From the NCBI GenBank assembly GCA_963746325.1, contig CAVVBC010000023.1:113857-177856 (forward strand): DNA of 64,000 nt, read 5' to 3'. Source of the stretch: RPQJ01 sp963746325. Its GTDB lineage: Bacteria > Pseudomonadota > Gammaproteobacteria > Steroidobacterales > Steroidobacteraceae. Below the pieces are notes generated by a model, which saw only the letters and a program-made list of their open reading frames with translations, was not told the DNA's origin and searched no databases. The position numbers and the translations under genes were made by a program. Shown one piece after another: positions 27,007 through 36,322 of the stretch. The first letter of the stretch is position 1. The number at the start of each line of letters is the position of its first letter.

Positions 27007-28483
27007 TCAGCGTGCCGTGGTCGCGATCAGGCGACCGTAGAACTCTGTGGTGCGGCGCAGGTTGTCGAGCGTCATGCGCTCGTTGGTGCCGTGGATCATC
27101 TTGAGTTCGTCGAGTGTCGCGACGATGGGCGCAAAGCGGTAGACGTTGTCAGCCAGGCCCGTCATGTACCTGCTGTCGGTCGTGGCCGTCACCAGCGCGG
27201 GCGCCACGGCAAAACCTTCGTCGCCCCGGGCGAGGGCGGCCAGCACTGCGTAGGAGCTGGAACTGCTCGACGACACCGGTGGCGGATCGTAAGCCGTGCC
27301 TTCCCAGGCCAGCTTCACGTCGAGCCCGCGCGTGGCTTCAGTGGCGCGCTGCATCACGTCGGCGGCCGTGGTGCCGGGCGCGATGCGGTAGTTGATCCAG
27401 GCGGTTGCATCCTGTGGCAGCACGTTTTCCTTCGGGCTGCCGCGCAGCATCGTCGGTGCGATCGTCGTATGCAGGGTGGCCGCGCCCGCGGGGGTCGCCG
27501 CCAGTTGCCGCACCAGCAGCGGCCGGAACAGCCACTCGTTGGCGACTGCCATGCGCACGAGTGGCGAGGCCTCGGGTGCGAGCGCACGCACCATGTCGGC
27601 GGCAGGCCCGTCGAATTCCAGCGGATAGGGCTTGCCCGTGATGGCCAGCACCGCCTTGGCCAACACCTCGACACCGGTTTCGGGCGGCGGCGCAGACGAA
27701 TGCCCACCGGTGGCCAACGCCGTGACCTTGAGCGTGGCGTAGCCTTTCTCGCCGACGCCGATCAGCGCGACCGGCCGCCCGAGCAGCGGAAAGTCGTCGA
27801 CGATCAGCATGCCCTCGTCGAGCACGTACTCCGGCCGCACGCCACGCTGCTCGAGCAAGCTGGGCCGCGGCCTTGGCGCCGGACCCGCCGGCTTCCTCGT
27901 CGTGTCCGCTGACGACATAGATACTTCTCCGTGGAACGAAGCCGCTGCTGGCCAGCGTCTCCAGTGCTTCGAAGATTGCGACCAGCGAGCCCTTGTCGTC
28001 CACGGCACCCCGGCCCCAGACCGCCGCGTCGTCGATGACGCCGTCGAACGGCGGGTGCGTCCAGTCACCCTCTGTGCCAGGCGTCACTGGCACGACGTCC
28101 TGGTGCGCCATCAGCAGGATCGGAGGGAGCGCCGGGTCGTGGCCGGGCCAGGTGTAGATCAGCGTGTGACCGGCAACGGTCTCGCGCGTCATGGCGGCGT
28201 GCGCGGCAGGGTAGGTGGCTTGCAGCCATGCGTGCAGGCGATCCCATTCTGCGGTGTCGTTGTCAGCGGGGTCCTGGTGGCTGACCGTGCGGATCTGGAT
28301 TGCCGCTGCCAGGTTGCGTGCCGCCCGTCCCGTGTCGACGGACGTCGCGGGGGCGAGTTCGACCGTCTCGGCCACGGTTCGTGCGGTCGGCGGCTGGTGC
28401 ATGACGGTGCGGACGCCGACGACGCCGGCCAACAATCCTGCGGCGGCGAGCAAGACCAGGGCAATCCAGGAGGGCGTGCGCAT
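27007..28483 (-). CDS. M20-family metallopeptidase, membrane-anchored (one extra base)
   Basis: Zinc peptidase of the carboxypeptidase PM20D1-like subgroup. An N-terminal hydrophobic helix (about 5-27) anchors it to the membrane or serves as uncleaved signal. Zinc site: LLMAHQDVVPV (His, then Asp two on), GRGAVDDKGSLVAIFEAL with the bridging Asp, GHDEEAGGSG with the Glu-Glu pair, and IHGTNERM near the C-terminus supplying the last His. The dimerisation domain carries GYATLKVTALATGGHSS. The frame breaks after GAKAAAQL: removing one base in the AGCTTGCTCGAG stretch near 27857-27862 restores LLEQRGVRPEYVLDEG. Unusual poly-serine run (SSSSSSSY) at about 430. Confidence 0.87.
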
Positions 28484-28682
28484 GGGCCCGAATCATAGGG
28501 GACGCGCGGCGTTGGCGTGCAGGTCTGTCGCGTCGACGACGCGGCAGCGGCCTAGCGATTAATACCGGACGGGCTGCAAGCACCCCGAATGTCGTTGCCA
28601 GGTCCGCGGTTCTAGTCTGGGGCATACCCGCTGTCCGGCGCACCGGGCGGGCGGAGGTTGAGAGACTTCCAAGGAGATCGTC

Positions 28683-29066
28683 ATGAAGGGAAAATTCTTC
28701 CAGCTCGTCGTACCGGTTGCGGCGTGCATGCTCTGGGGTAACCTGCAGGCACAGGCGCTGGACGAGATCATCGTCGAGGCCTCGCCGCTGGAAAAAGTCG
28801 TCACGCGCGACGCGGCGAGTCCTGCGCCGGGCTACTACAAGGTCACCCTGTCGAGCCGTGTCAGCTATGCCGACCTCGACCTGACCCAGCCAGACGCCGC
28901 GGCAACCCTTGAGCGGCGGATCAAGACTGCCGCCACGGAGGTCTGTGACGGGATCGGCAAAGCCTATCCGGATTCCGGACCCGACACCAAGGAATGCGCC
29001 AGGCGGGCAGCCGACAAGGCCATGGTTGAGGCGAAGAAAGTAATCGCGGCAGCGGCGGCGAAATAG
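28683..29066 (+). CDS. UrcA-family exported protein
   Basis: 127 residues with a cleavable signal peptide (about 1-24, ending LQAQA). The mature part carries the UrcA signature: VTLSSRVSYADLDLTQPDAAATLERRIKTAA, then VC...C cysteines at about 91 and 107 and a helical A-x-x-K-A C-terminus. UrcA proteins are small periplasmic proteins of unknown function, abundant in Caulobacterales, Sphingomonadales and Steroidobacterales. ATG 28683 has an AAGGAGAT ribosome-binding site 6 bases upstream. Monocistronic. Confidence 0.88.
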   Translation: MKGKFFQLVVPVAACMLWGNLQAQALDEIIVEASPLEKVVTRDAASPAPGYYKVTLSSRVSYADLDLTQPDAAATLERRIKTAATEVCDGIGKAYPDSGPDTKECARRAADKAMVEAKKVIAAAAAK

Positions 29067-29158
29067 AACCGATCTCGGAGCGATCTGGAGCCGGCTGTCG
29101 GCCTGTAACGCTGATTCGCATTCATAATGCGGTTGCCGATACAGGAGCGTGACGGCCA

Positions 29159-31007
29159 ATGCCGACTGGCTTGCCGCGAATCGTGCCGCGACTGCTCAGC
29201 GCCCTGCGCTGGCAGGGCTTTGCGTGGCTGGTGCTGTTGGCGACGGTGACCGCCACCATTTTCCTGTCGCAGTCCAGTCGCAACGAGTTCGAGCGCCGTA
29301 CCGCCGACCGCTTCAGTTACCTCGCAGAGCGCCAGCGCGGCTTGCTGGTCGACCGCATTCACGACTACGAACGGGTGCTGAAGGGCGGTGCCGGGTTGTT
29401 TGCCGCAAGCGGCACGGTCACACGCGACGAGTGGCGTCGCTACATCGAACGCCTCGACGTGCCGCAGGAGTTGCCGGGCATCCAGGGCACCGGCTTCTCG
29501 CAGCTGGTTCCCGCCAGCGAGAGGGCTGCGCACGAGGCCGCCGTGCGGGCCGCGGGCTTCCCGGATTACCGCATTCACCCGGAGGGCGCGCGCGAGCTCT
29601 ACAGCAGCATCATCTACCTGGAGCCGTTCGCGGGTCGCAACCTGCGCGCGTTCGGCTACGACATGTACTCCGAGCCCGTGCGCCGCGAGGCCATGGACCG
29701 GGCCCGCGACACCGGCGAGCCCGCCATGTCGGGACTGGTGACCCTCGTCCAGGAAACCGACGTCAACGTGCAGCCGGGATTCCTGGTGTACGTGCCGGTC
29801 TACCGCAACGACATGCCCACGGAGACGGTCGAGCAGCGGCGTGCGGCGATCCAGGGCTTCGCCTACAGCCCGTTCCGGGCGCACGACCTCATGGACACGC
29901 TGTTTCGCGATCCGCGGCGCGACGTCGAGGTCGAGATCCACGACGGGGAGCGCGTGCCGGATAAGCTGGTCTATGCCTCGCGTCGAACGCCCCGCGCGTC
30001 GCGGAATCTCATCGACCAGGAACTCGTGGTCGGCGGCCATCGCTGGCAGGTGCGGTTCACCAGCAGCGAGGCGTTCGAGAGTCGCGAAAGCTCCTCGCAG
30101 CCCGACCTGATCCTGATCGGTGGCCTGCTTGCGAGCCTGCTGCTGGTCGGGGCGATCCTGAACGATGCGCGGCACAACCGCCGCCTTGCGCAGCAGGTGC
30201 GCGAGCGCACGCGCGAGCTCGAGCGCGCGCGCGACGAGGCCGAGAGTGCCAGCCGGGCGAAGAGCGCCTTCCTGGCGACGGTGAGCCACGAACTGCGCAC
30301 GCCACTCAACGCGATCATCGGCTTCAGCACGATCCTGCTCGACGAATCGCTCGGCGCGCCGCCTGCCGAGCAGCGCCGGCAGCTGCAGCTCATCAACGCT
30401 GCGGGCCGGCATCTGCTCGACCTGATCAAGGACATCCTCGACATCAGCAGCATCGAGGCCGGGCAACTGGTCGTCCACGTCGAGGCGGTCGAGCTGCACA
30501 GGATCCTGGCGGAGCAGATCGCGGCGATGCAGTTGCCGGCGTCCGAGCGCGGACTGGAACTGCGGCTGGAAGCGCCCGCGGAATCCATCGACGTGCTCGC
30601 CGATGCCAGTGCGACTGCGCCAGGTGCTGCGCAACCTGCTGTCCAATGCGATCAAGTTCACCGACCAGGGCACGATCACGATTCGCGGGCACGTGGCCGG
30701 GGACATGGTGCGGATCGAGGTGCATGACACGGGTATCGGCATTTCCCCGGGTGAGCAGCAAGCGTTGTTCAACAGTTTCGAACGCATCGGGGACCGCAAG
30801 GGGCGCCTGCGTCCAGGCACGGGTCTGGGGCTGGCGATCAGCCGGCGGCTGGTCGAGGCCATGGATGGGACGATCGGCTGCGAAAGCGTGGAAGGGCAGG
30901 GCAGCACGTTCTGGTTCACCGTGCCGATCGCCCGGCTTGGCAAGGCGACGGCGGATGGGCAGCGCGCGCATGAATACGCCACAATGGCACGTCGCCGAGC
31001 CCCCTGA
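29159..31007 (+). CDS. CHASE-domain sensor histidine kinase (one extra base)
   Basis: Membrane sensor kinase. TM1 at about 20-37; periplasmic CHASE domain (about 80-270) with GGAGLFAASGTVTRDEWRRYI, LPGIQGTGFSQLV and IIYLEPFAGRNLRAFGYDM; TM2 at about 315-335; coiled coil; HisKA with the phosphoacceptor in FLATVSHELRTPLNAIIGF; HATPase_c with NLLSNAIKFTDQG (N box), DTGIGI (G1) and GTGLGLAISRRLV (G2). The frame breaks after VLADA: removing the A near 30609 restores VRLRQVLRNLLSN. No receiver domain and no adjacent response regulator, so the partner is encoded elsewhere. The nitronate monooxygenase-like gene follows after 20 bases. Confidence 0.9.
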
Positions 31008-31027
31008 GCCCAACCCAGAGACCGCTG

Positions 31028-32029
31028 ATGAAGACCCGTATCACCGAACTGTTTGGCATCCAGCACCCGATCATCCAGGGGGGCATGCATTTCGTCGGCT
31101 TGCCTGAACTCGCAGCGGCCGTGTCGAATGCCGGCGGCCTCGGCGTGATCACCGCGCTCACGCTGGGCACTCCCGAGAAGCTCGCCGCGGCGATCAGGCA
31201 ATGCCGCGAGATGACCGACAAGCCGTTCGGCGTGAACCTGACTTTCCTGCCCACGTTCGCGAGCCCGCCGTATCCCGAGCTGATCCAGGCGATCGTCGAG
31301 GGCGGCGTGCGCATCGTCGAAACGGCGGGGCGCAGCCCCGAGCAGTACATGCCCCTGCTGAAGCAGCACGGCATCAAGGTGATCCACAAATGCACTTCAG
31401 TGCGCCATTCGCTCAAGGCCGAACGCATCGGTTGCGACGCAGTCAGCGTCGATGGCTTCGAGTGCGGCGGTCATCCGGGCGAGGACGACGTCCCGAACTT
31501 CATCCTGCTGCCACTCGCAGCCGAGGCGCTCAAGATTCCATTCGTGGCCTCGGGCGGCATGGCAGACGGTCGCAGCCTCGTGGCCGCGCTCGCGCTGGGC
31601 GCCGAGGGCATGAACATGGGCACGCGCTTCATCGCAACGAAAGAGGCGCCCGTGCACCAGAACGTCAAGGACGCGCTGGTCAAGGCGACGGAACTGGATA
31701 CGCGCCTGGTGATGCGGCCTTTGCGCAACACCGAACGCGTGCTGCGCAACTCGGCGGTCGACAAGATCGTGGCGATCGAGAAAGAGAAGGGCGAGGCGAC
31801 GACGATCGACGACGTGCGCCCGTATGTCGCCGGCGCCTATGTCAAGGTGATGCAGCAGGGCGACATGGAAGCCGGCGCCTGGTCGTGCGGCATGGTCGCC
31901 GGACTGATCCACGACGTGCCGACGGCCCGGGAACTGATCGACCGCATCATGGCCGAGGCCGAGGGCATCATCTCGCAGCGCCTCGCCAATCTGCTCCCGC
32001 TCGCGCAAAGCGGGAGAGCGTTGGGGTGA
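31028..32029 (+). CDS. Nitronate monooxygenase-family flavoprotein
   Basis: FMN TIM-barrel protein of the 2-nitropropane dioxygenase/enoyl reductase II superfamily. IQHPIIQGGMHFVGLPELAAAVSNAGGLGVITA is the family opening; KVIHKCTSVRHSLKAERIGCDAVSVDGFECGGHPGEDDV carries the FMN-phosphate glycines; VASGGMADGRSLVAALALGAEGMNMGTRFIATKEAP completes the site. 333 residues. The catalytic histidine of class I enzymes lies near GHPGEDD. The last residues (LLPLAQSGRALG) are read from an intergenic palindrome that supplies the stop. Substrate unknown; possibly nitronates or an enoyl compound. Confidence 0.9.
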   Translation: MKTRITELFGIQHPIIQGGMHFVGLPELAAAVSNAGGLGVITALTLGTPEKLAAAIRQCREMTDKPFGVNLTFLPTFASPPYPELIQAIVEGGVRIVETAGRSPEQYMPLLKQHGIKVIHKCTSVRHSLKAERIGCDAVSVDGFECGGHPGEDDVPNFILLPLAAEALKIPFVASGGMADGRSLVAALALGAEGMNMGTRFIATKEAPVHQNVKDALVKATELDTRLVMRPLRNTERVLRNSAVDKIVAIEKEKGEATTIDDVRPYVAGAYVKVMQQGDMEAGAWSCGMVAGLIHDVPTARELIDRIMAEAEGIISQRLANLLPLAQSGRALG

Positions 32030-32032
32030 GGG
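31993..32032. repeat. Palindromic repeat at the 3' end of the nitronate monooxygenase gene
   Basis: GCTCCCGCTCGCGCAAAGCGGGAGAGC followed by the tail GTTGGGGTGAGGG, the same tail as the copy at 40109-40147. It overlaps the last 11 codons and the stop codon of the upstream gene and ends 8 bases before the converging GMC oxidoreductase stop. Confidence 0.72.
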
Positions 32033-32039
32033 CGCAGGC

Positions 32040-33692
32040 CTAGACGTCGCCAGCCTTGGCGAAGCGCGCGATGTGATCGCCCGCCCGGAATGCCAGCGCC
32101 TGGATCGTCATGGTCGGCTGGCCGCGCCCCGACGTGACCATGCTCGACCCGTCGCACAGGAACAGGTTCGGGATGTCGTGTGTCCGGTGGTACTTGTCCA
32201 CCACTGAAGTCGCCGGGTCGTTGCCCATGCGCGCGGTGCCCAGCAGGTGCGGTCCGCCGGTCGTCTCGGTGACCGGATCCTTCCAGACGTCCTGCGCGCC
32301 CGCGGCCTGCATGATCTCGACCGAGCGGTCCTGCAGGAACCGTGCGAACGAAAGGTCATCGGGATGGTCACGATACGTGACGCGCAGTGCCGGCAGGCCC
32401 CAGGCGTCCTTGAGGTCGGGATCGAGGTCGACCCTGTTCGACGCCAGCGGCAATGAGGTGCCGTGCGTCGCGACGATCATTGCGCGCGGCAGGGCCTCGA
32501 GCAGCGACTTGAAATCCACGCCCCACCGCCGGCCAGGGGGAGGCGCGAACAACGCCCACGCGAGGGGCATTGGACCGATGCGGCCGTCGAGCCCGCCGCC
32601 GCCATAGAAGCCGCGCTTCGGGTCGTGGTCGTACCAGTCGTGCACGATGCGCGTGACCTGCACGCTCTTGAACTCGTTCAGTTCGTGCTCGAACAGCGCG
32701 TTGGTCTGGGCATAGGTGTTGAACATGAGGTTCTTGCCCAGCATGCCGCTCGAATTGGCCAGGCCCTGCGGGAAGCGGGCGTTGGCCGAGTTCAGCAGCA
32801 GCCGCGGCGTCTCGGCGCCGTTCGCGCAGACCACCACGCCGCGTGACTTCTGGAAGTGCTCGCGCTTGTCCTGGTCGAAGTACGCCACGCCCGTCGTGCG
32901 CCCCGCGGCATTGGTCTCGATGCGCGTGGCGTAGCTCAGCGGCCGGACTTCGCAATGACCGGTGGCTTCCGCCTCGGGGATCATCGTGAAGAGCGTGCCG
33001 GACTTGGCCTGCATCTCGCAGCCGAAGCCGATGCAGAAGCCGCAATGCGCGCACGCGGCACGGTCCTTGTAGGGGACCGATGCGATCGCCATCGGCGCCG
33101 GGAACGGATGCAGCCCCAGCTTGCGTGCGCCACGCTCGAGCAGCACGCCCGACGACTTCACGGGCAGCGGCGGCATGGGGTAGGGCTTGCTGCGCGGTGG
33201 ATCGAACGGACTCGCACCCGCGAGGCCCGACACGCCCACCTCCCACTCGACCTTGGTGTAGTAAGGCTCCAGCTCGGCGTAGCTGATCGGCCAGTCCGCG
33301 AAGGTCGTGCCAGGAATCGCGCCGATGCGACTGCGCTCGTTGAAGTCGACTTCGTGCAGCCGCCAATAATTCGCGGTGAAGTGCGACGTGCTGCCGCCCA
33401 CGTTCGGCGCATACCAGGCCGTCGGAAAGTCCTTCGCGCGGGTGGCGACATCACTCGCGGATTGGCGGAACGTCTGCGGGTTGGTCTGCAGGTTGTTGCT
33501 GAGCTTGAGGTCGACCCAATTGGCCAGTTCGTCGTGACGGAAATCGGCGGTGGTGTAACGCGGGCCCTGTTCGAGCACGACGACGTCGAGCCCGGCGCGC
33601 GCCAACTCGCGTGCCACGGTGCCGCCGGCGGCGCCGGAGCCGATCACGATGAAGTCGACGGTGTCGGTGGTACGGAAGGTGCGCGCACTCAC
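32040..33692 (-). CDS. GMC-family FAD oxidoreductase (gluconate/choline dehydrogenase type, large subunit)
   Basis: 550-residue flavoprotein. FAD-binding IVIGSGAAGGTVARELARAG at about 15-34, NVGGSTSHFTANYWRL where the family holds the flavin, and a C-terminal active-site region with GPHLLGTARMGNDP (His) and GRGQPTMTIQALAFR (Asn replaced by Thr at one position). A cysteine cluster CAHCGFCIGFGC at about 213-224 is typical of the bacterial alcohol/aldose dehydrogenase subgroup. No signal peptide: export would depend on subunit 3, whose Tat signal gene overlaps its start by 4 bases. Substrate not determinable. Confidence 0.92.
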   Translation of the reverse strand: MSARTFRTTDTVDFIVIGSGAAGGTVARELARAGLDVVVLEQGPRYTTADFRHDELANWVDLKLSNNLQTNPQTFRQSASDVATRAKDFPTAWYAPNVGGSTSHFTANYWRLHEVDFNERSRIGAIPGTTFADWPISYAELEPYYTKVEWEVGVSGLAGASPFDPPRSKPYPMPPLPVKSSGVLLERGARKLGLHPFPAPMAIASVPYKDRAACAHCGFCIGFGCEMQAKSGTLFTMIPEAEATGHCEVRPLSYATRIETNAAGRTTGVAYFDQDKREHFQKSRGVVVCANGAETPRLLLNSANARFPQGLANSSGMLGKNLMFNTYAQTNALFEHELNEFKSVQVTRIVHDWYDHDPKRGFYGGGGLDGRIGPMPLAWALFAPPPGRRWGVDFKSLLEALPRAMIVATHGTSLPLASNRVDLDPDLKDAWGLPALRVTYRDHPDDLSFARFLQDRSVEIMQAAGAQDVWKDPVTETTGGPHLLGTARMGNDPATSVVDKYHRTHDIPNLFLCDGSSMVTSGRGQPTMTIQALAFRAGDHIARFAKAGDV

Positions 33693-34333
33693 GACTGCTG
33701 CTCCTTCGTGGCCATGAACGGCGTGTGGCCCGGATAGGGGACGAAGCCCGCGTAGTCGCGATCGTAATGGCCGAAAGGCGGCTGCCAGGCGTGCTGATCG
33801 ACGAAGCCCACGAGCTTCCAGCCTTGCTTGTCGGCGTTGCCACCGTAGGAAGGCAGCGCCAGCAGGCCGATGACGGTCAGGAATCTCATGCCGTTGAAGA
33901 ACGGCGTCTTTTCCACGTGGCGCAGGTAGGCGGTCTGCTCGTCGAACGGCAGGTCCGCGAACTGGGCGGTGCCCGGGTGATGCTTGCTGCAGGCGAGCTG
34001 GAACTCGGTGAGGCCCTCGATGAACTCCTTGCCAAAATGCTGCCAGTGGCCGGCGTGCATCCGATCGATGAAATGGACCGAGCCCGCCTCGTGGGCACCC
34101 GGTGTCGCGCCACTGGGCACGATCTGCGAGGCGATCGCGTCCACGTCCCGTGCCTGGCTCGGCGACAGGAAAAGGAACTTGGTGCGGTCGATCGTATCGG
34201 CAGAGGCGGCCATGTCGTGGCCGTGCGCAGCCGCTGCGACGACCTGGGGCCAGCTTGCAGCGAGCCAGGCCAGTCCGAGACTGCCGCCCGAGGCCTGCAG
34301 GAACTGCCTGCGTGAGGTGCCGGTCGAGTCCAT
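33689..34333 (-). CDS. Gluconate 2-dehydrogenase subunit 3 family protein (Tat-exported)
   Basis: 214 residues. SRRQFLQASGGSLGLAWLAA is a twin-arginine signal (7-27). The mature part contains FLSPSQARDVDAIASQIVPSG, GAHEAGSVHFIDRMHAGHW and PFFNGMRFLTVIGLLALPSYGGN, the hallmarks of subunit 3 of membrane-bound gluconate dehydrogenases, which escorts the folded FAD subunit across the inner membrane by the Tat route. Translationally coupled to the GMC subunit. The usual third partner, a cytochrome c subunit, is not next to it. Confidence 0.93.
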   Translation of the reverse strand: MDSTGTSRRQFLQASGGSLGLAWLAASWPQVVAAAAHGHDMAASADTIDRTKFLFLSPSQARDVDAIASQIVPSGATPGAHEAGSVHFIDRMHAGHWQHFGKEFIEGLTEFQLACSKHHPGTAQFADLPFDEQTAYLRHVEKTPFFNGMRFLTVIGLLALPSYGGNADKQGWKLVGFVDQHAWQPPFGHYDRDYAGFVPYPGHTPFMATKEQQS

Positions 34334-34441
34334 GAGCGATCCCCTGCGTACGTTGTTATGGGGGCGAGTATGCTCTGGCCGCTGCGGTTTCCGCTATGTT
34401 TGAACATGCGTCCGGGATACCACCCTGCAGGAGGTCGTCGT

Positions 34442-34945
34442 ATGAATGCACGCGCCCGTATTTTCTTCGCCACGGCATGCACGTTGTCGCTGCTGGTGCC
34501 GCCGCTGGGCGCGCAGGCCGCCGATGGCATCGTCCGTCGCGCGCTGCCCGACTTCCCGATCGCGAGCAGTGTGGCGGTGCCGGGCGCCGCGAGTATCGTC
34601 TTCGTGAGCGGCACGTTGCCGGACGTGGCGAAACCGGAGGCCCCGGCAGGCAGCATTGAGCGTTTCGGCGACACCGCAACGCAGTCCGCCAGCGTGCTCG
34701 GCAAGATCGCGAAGGAACTCGCCGCGTCGGGGCTGACGATGGCGGACGTCGTGAAAATGAACGTCTTTATGGTCGGCGACCCGGCCAAGGGCGGCGCCAT
34801 GGATTTCGCCGGGCTGATGCAGGCGTATTCGCAGCACTTCGGCGCGGCCAGCAAGGGCAACCTGCCGGCGCGAACCACGGTGCAGGTCGTGGCGCTGCCG
34901 CTGCCCGGGGCGCTGGTGGAGATCGAGGTGGTCGCCGCCAGGTAG
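34442..34945 (+). CDS. Exported RidA-family protein
   Basis: 167 residues with a signal peptide (about 1-27, ending AQA), then a RidA/YjgF fold: IVFVSGTLPDVAKPEAP, DTATQSASVLGKIAKELAASGLTMADVVKMNVFMV, and NLPARTTVQVVALPLPGALVEIEVVA. The arginine of the PARTTV motif, which binds the carboxylate of enamine/imine substrates, is conserved. Cytosolic RidA deaminates reactive enamines; an exported version would act in the periplasm, role unknown. ATG 34442 follows AGGAGG by 7 bases; the longer in-frame start at 34358 would spoil the signal peptide. Confidence 0.88.
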   Translation: MNARARIFFATACTLSLLVPPLGAQAADGIVRRALPDFPIASSVAVPGAASIVFVSGTLPDVAKPEAPAGSIERFGDTATQSASVLGKIAKELAASGLTMADVVKMNVFMVGDPAKGGAMDFAGLMQAYSQHFGAASKGNLPARTTVQVVALPLPGALVEIEVVAAR

Positions 34946-35035
34946 CGCTCCAGGGCGCGGACCGCTCGACGACACCGCTGACGGGATGGCAAGCTTCGCT
35001 CTCCCATTATTGTGCCAACACCCACGGAGTTCGCC

Positions 35036-35428
35036 ATGACGCGCAAAGCAGCCACCGAGAATGCCGTCCGCTGGTTCGAGATCTACGTGCAGGACATGGA
35101 GCGAGCGCGGCGGTTCTACGAAATCGTCCTCGACATCACGCTCGAGAAGCTCGACGCGCCCGATGGTGGCCTCGACATGTGGTCGTTCCCGATGTCGGAA
35201 AAGCTCCCCGGGGCGGGGGGTGCGCTGGTGCGGATGGAAGGCGTGGCCTCGTCGACCGGCGGTACGCTGGTCTACTTCGGGTGCGAGAACTGCGCGGACG
35301 AGGCGAGCCGCGTGGTTGCGGCGGGTGGCCGTATCGAGCGCGAGAAAATGTCGATCGGCCCGTACGGCCACATCGTCCTGGCGATCGACAGCGAGGGCAA
35401 CATGATCGGGTTGCACTCGATGAACTGA
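35036..35428 (+). CDS. VOC-family (glyoxalase/bleomycin-resistance fold) protein
   Basis: 130 residues forming two beta-alpha-beta-beta-beta units: NAVRWFEIYVQDMERARRFYEIVLDITLEKL, then LVYFGCENCADEASRVVAAGGRI and GPYGHIVLAIDSEGNMIGLHSMN. Similar to small VOC proteins annotated as lactoylglutathione-lyase-like. Putative metal ligands (a Glu in EIYV and the C-terminal region) are only partly visible, so the activity is open. ATG 35036 with GGAG upstream is preferred over the start at 35012. Confidence 0.85.
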   Translation: MTRKAATENAVRWFEIYVQDMERARRFYEIVLDITLEKLDAPDGGLDMWSFPMSEKLPGAGGALVRMEGVASSTGGTLVYFGCENCADEASRVVAAGGRIEREKMSIGPYGHIVLAIDSEGNMIGLHSMN

Positions 35429-35443
35429 GCGGGCAGCCGCCAT

Positions 35444-36268
35444 TCAGGGGCGGGCCAACGCCATCGCTCGCGGCTCCAGCACCGGTATCTGCACGTTGCG
35501 CAGCCGGAACTCCTCGACGATCGCCGGGTTGATCTCGCCCGCCGCGGCGTTGAAGTCTTTGACCGCCACCCACGGCCGGACCACCACCGTGATGGCGTAA
35601 TCACCCAGGGCCGCTGCCGCGACGATCGGCAGCGGATCCCGCAGCACGCGCGCGTTGCCGGCCAGCACGTCATGCACCGCCGCGATCGCTGCATCGATGT
35701 CGGTGCCGTACTCGACGTTGACGCTGAGGTTCAGCTGCCGGATCGCGCCGTAGTTATGCAGGATCTCGCCCGCGATCTTGCGGTTGGGCACCACGACCAG
35801 CGACAGGTCGCTGTGGCGCAGCGTGGTCGAGAAAATCGAGATCTCGTGGACCACGCCTTCGACTCCTGCGATCGAGATGTACTCGCCGATGCGAAACGGT
35901 CGCGTGAAGATGATCGTGAGCCCCGCTGCGACGTTGCCGAGCACGCCCTGCAGCGCCAGCGCAATGCCCGCACCCGCGATCCCCAGGCCCGCCAGCAGCG
36001 GCAGCAGGTCGATCCCTAAGTTCTGCAGCGCGAGCAACAGGAACAGGAAGAACACGATGATGCGGATGACGCGCAGCAACAGGTTGCGCACCGGTTGCTC
36101 GAGCGACAGTCCGCTCAGTCCGCGCGCCGCGAGCTTGGCGACCCAGTGCATCACGAAGAAGCCGGCCGCCAGCACCAGGGTCGCGGCGAGCACGCGCGGG
36201 CCGTACTGCACGGCCAGCTGCGTCAGCACATCGGGCGTCTCGAGCAACGAGTCGATCGGATTGGCCAT
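35444..36268 (-). CDS. Small-conductance mechanosensitive channel (MscS family)
   Basis: 274-residue inner-membrane channel. TM1 about 25-42, TM2 about 63-85, pore helix TM3 GLGIAGAGIALALQGVLGNVAAGLTIIFTRPFRIGEYI with the Gly/Ala ladder, then the MscS beta domain (VVHEISIFSTTLRHSDLSLVVVPNRKI) and the cytoplasmic alpha/beta vestibule. The length and topology match E. coli MscS. It releases osmolytes on membrane tension. Follows the CadC-like regulator on the same strand by 54 bases; convergent with the VOC gene. Confidence 0.94.
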   Translation of the reverse strand: MANPIDSLLETPDVLTQLAVQYGPRVLAATLVLAAGFFVMHWVAKLAARGLSGLSLEQPVRNLLLRVIRIIVFFLFLLLALQNLGIDLLPLLAGLGIAGAGIALALQGVLGNVAAGLTIIFTRPFRIGEYISIAGVEGVVHEISIFSTTLRHSDLSLVVVPNRKIAGEILHNYGAIRQLNLSVNVEYGTDIDAAIAAVHDVLAGNARVLRDPLPIVAAAALGDYAITVVVRPWVAVKDFNAAAGEINPAIVEEFRLRNVQIPVLEPRAMALARP

Positions 36269-36322
36269 TGGAAATCCCTGCGCACCTGTTTCGATTCGAT
36301 GGCGGTATCCGCCACCCTGCCT

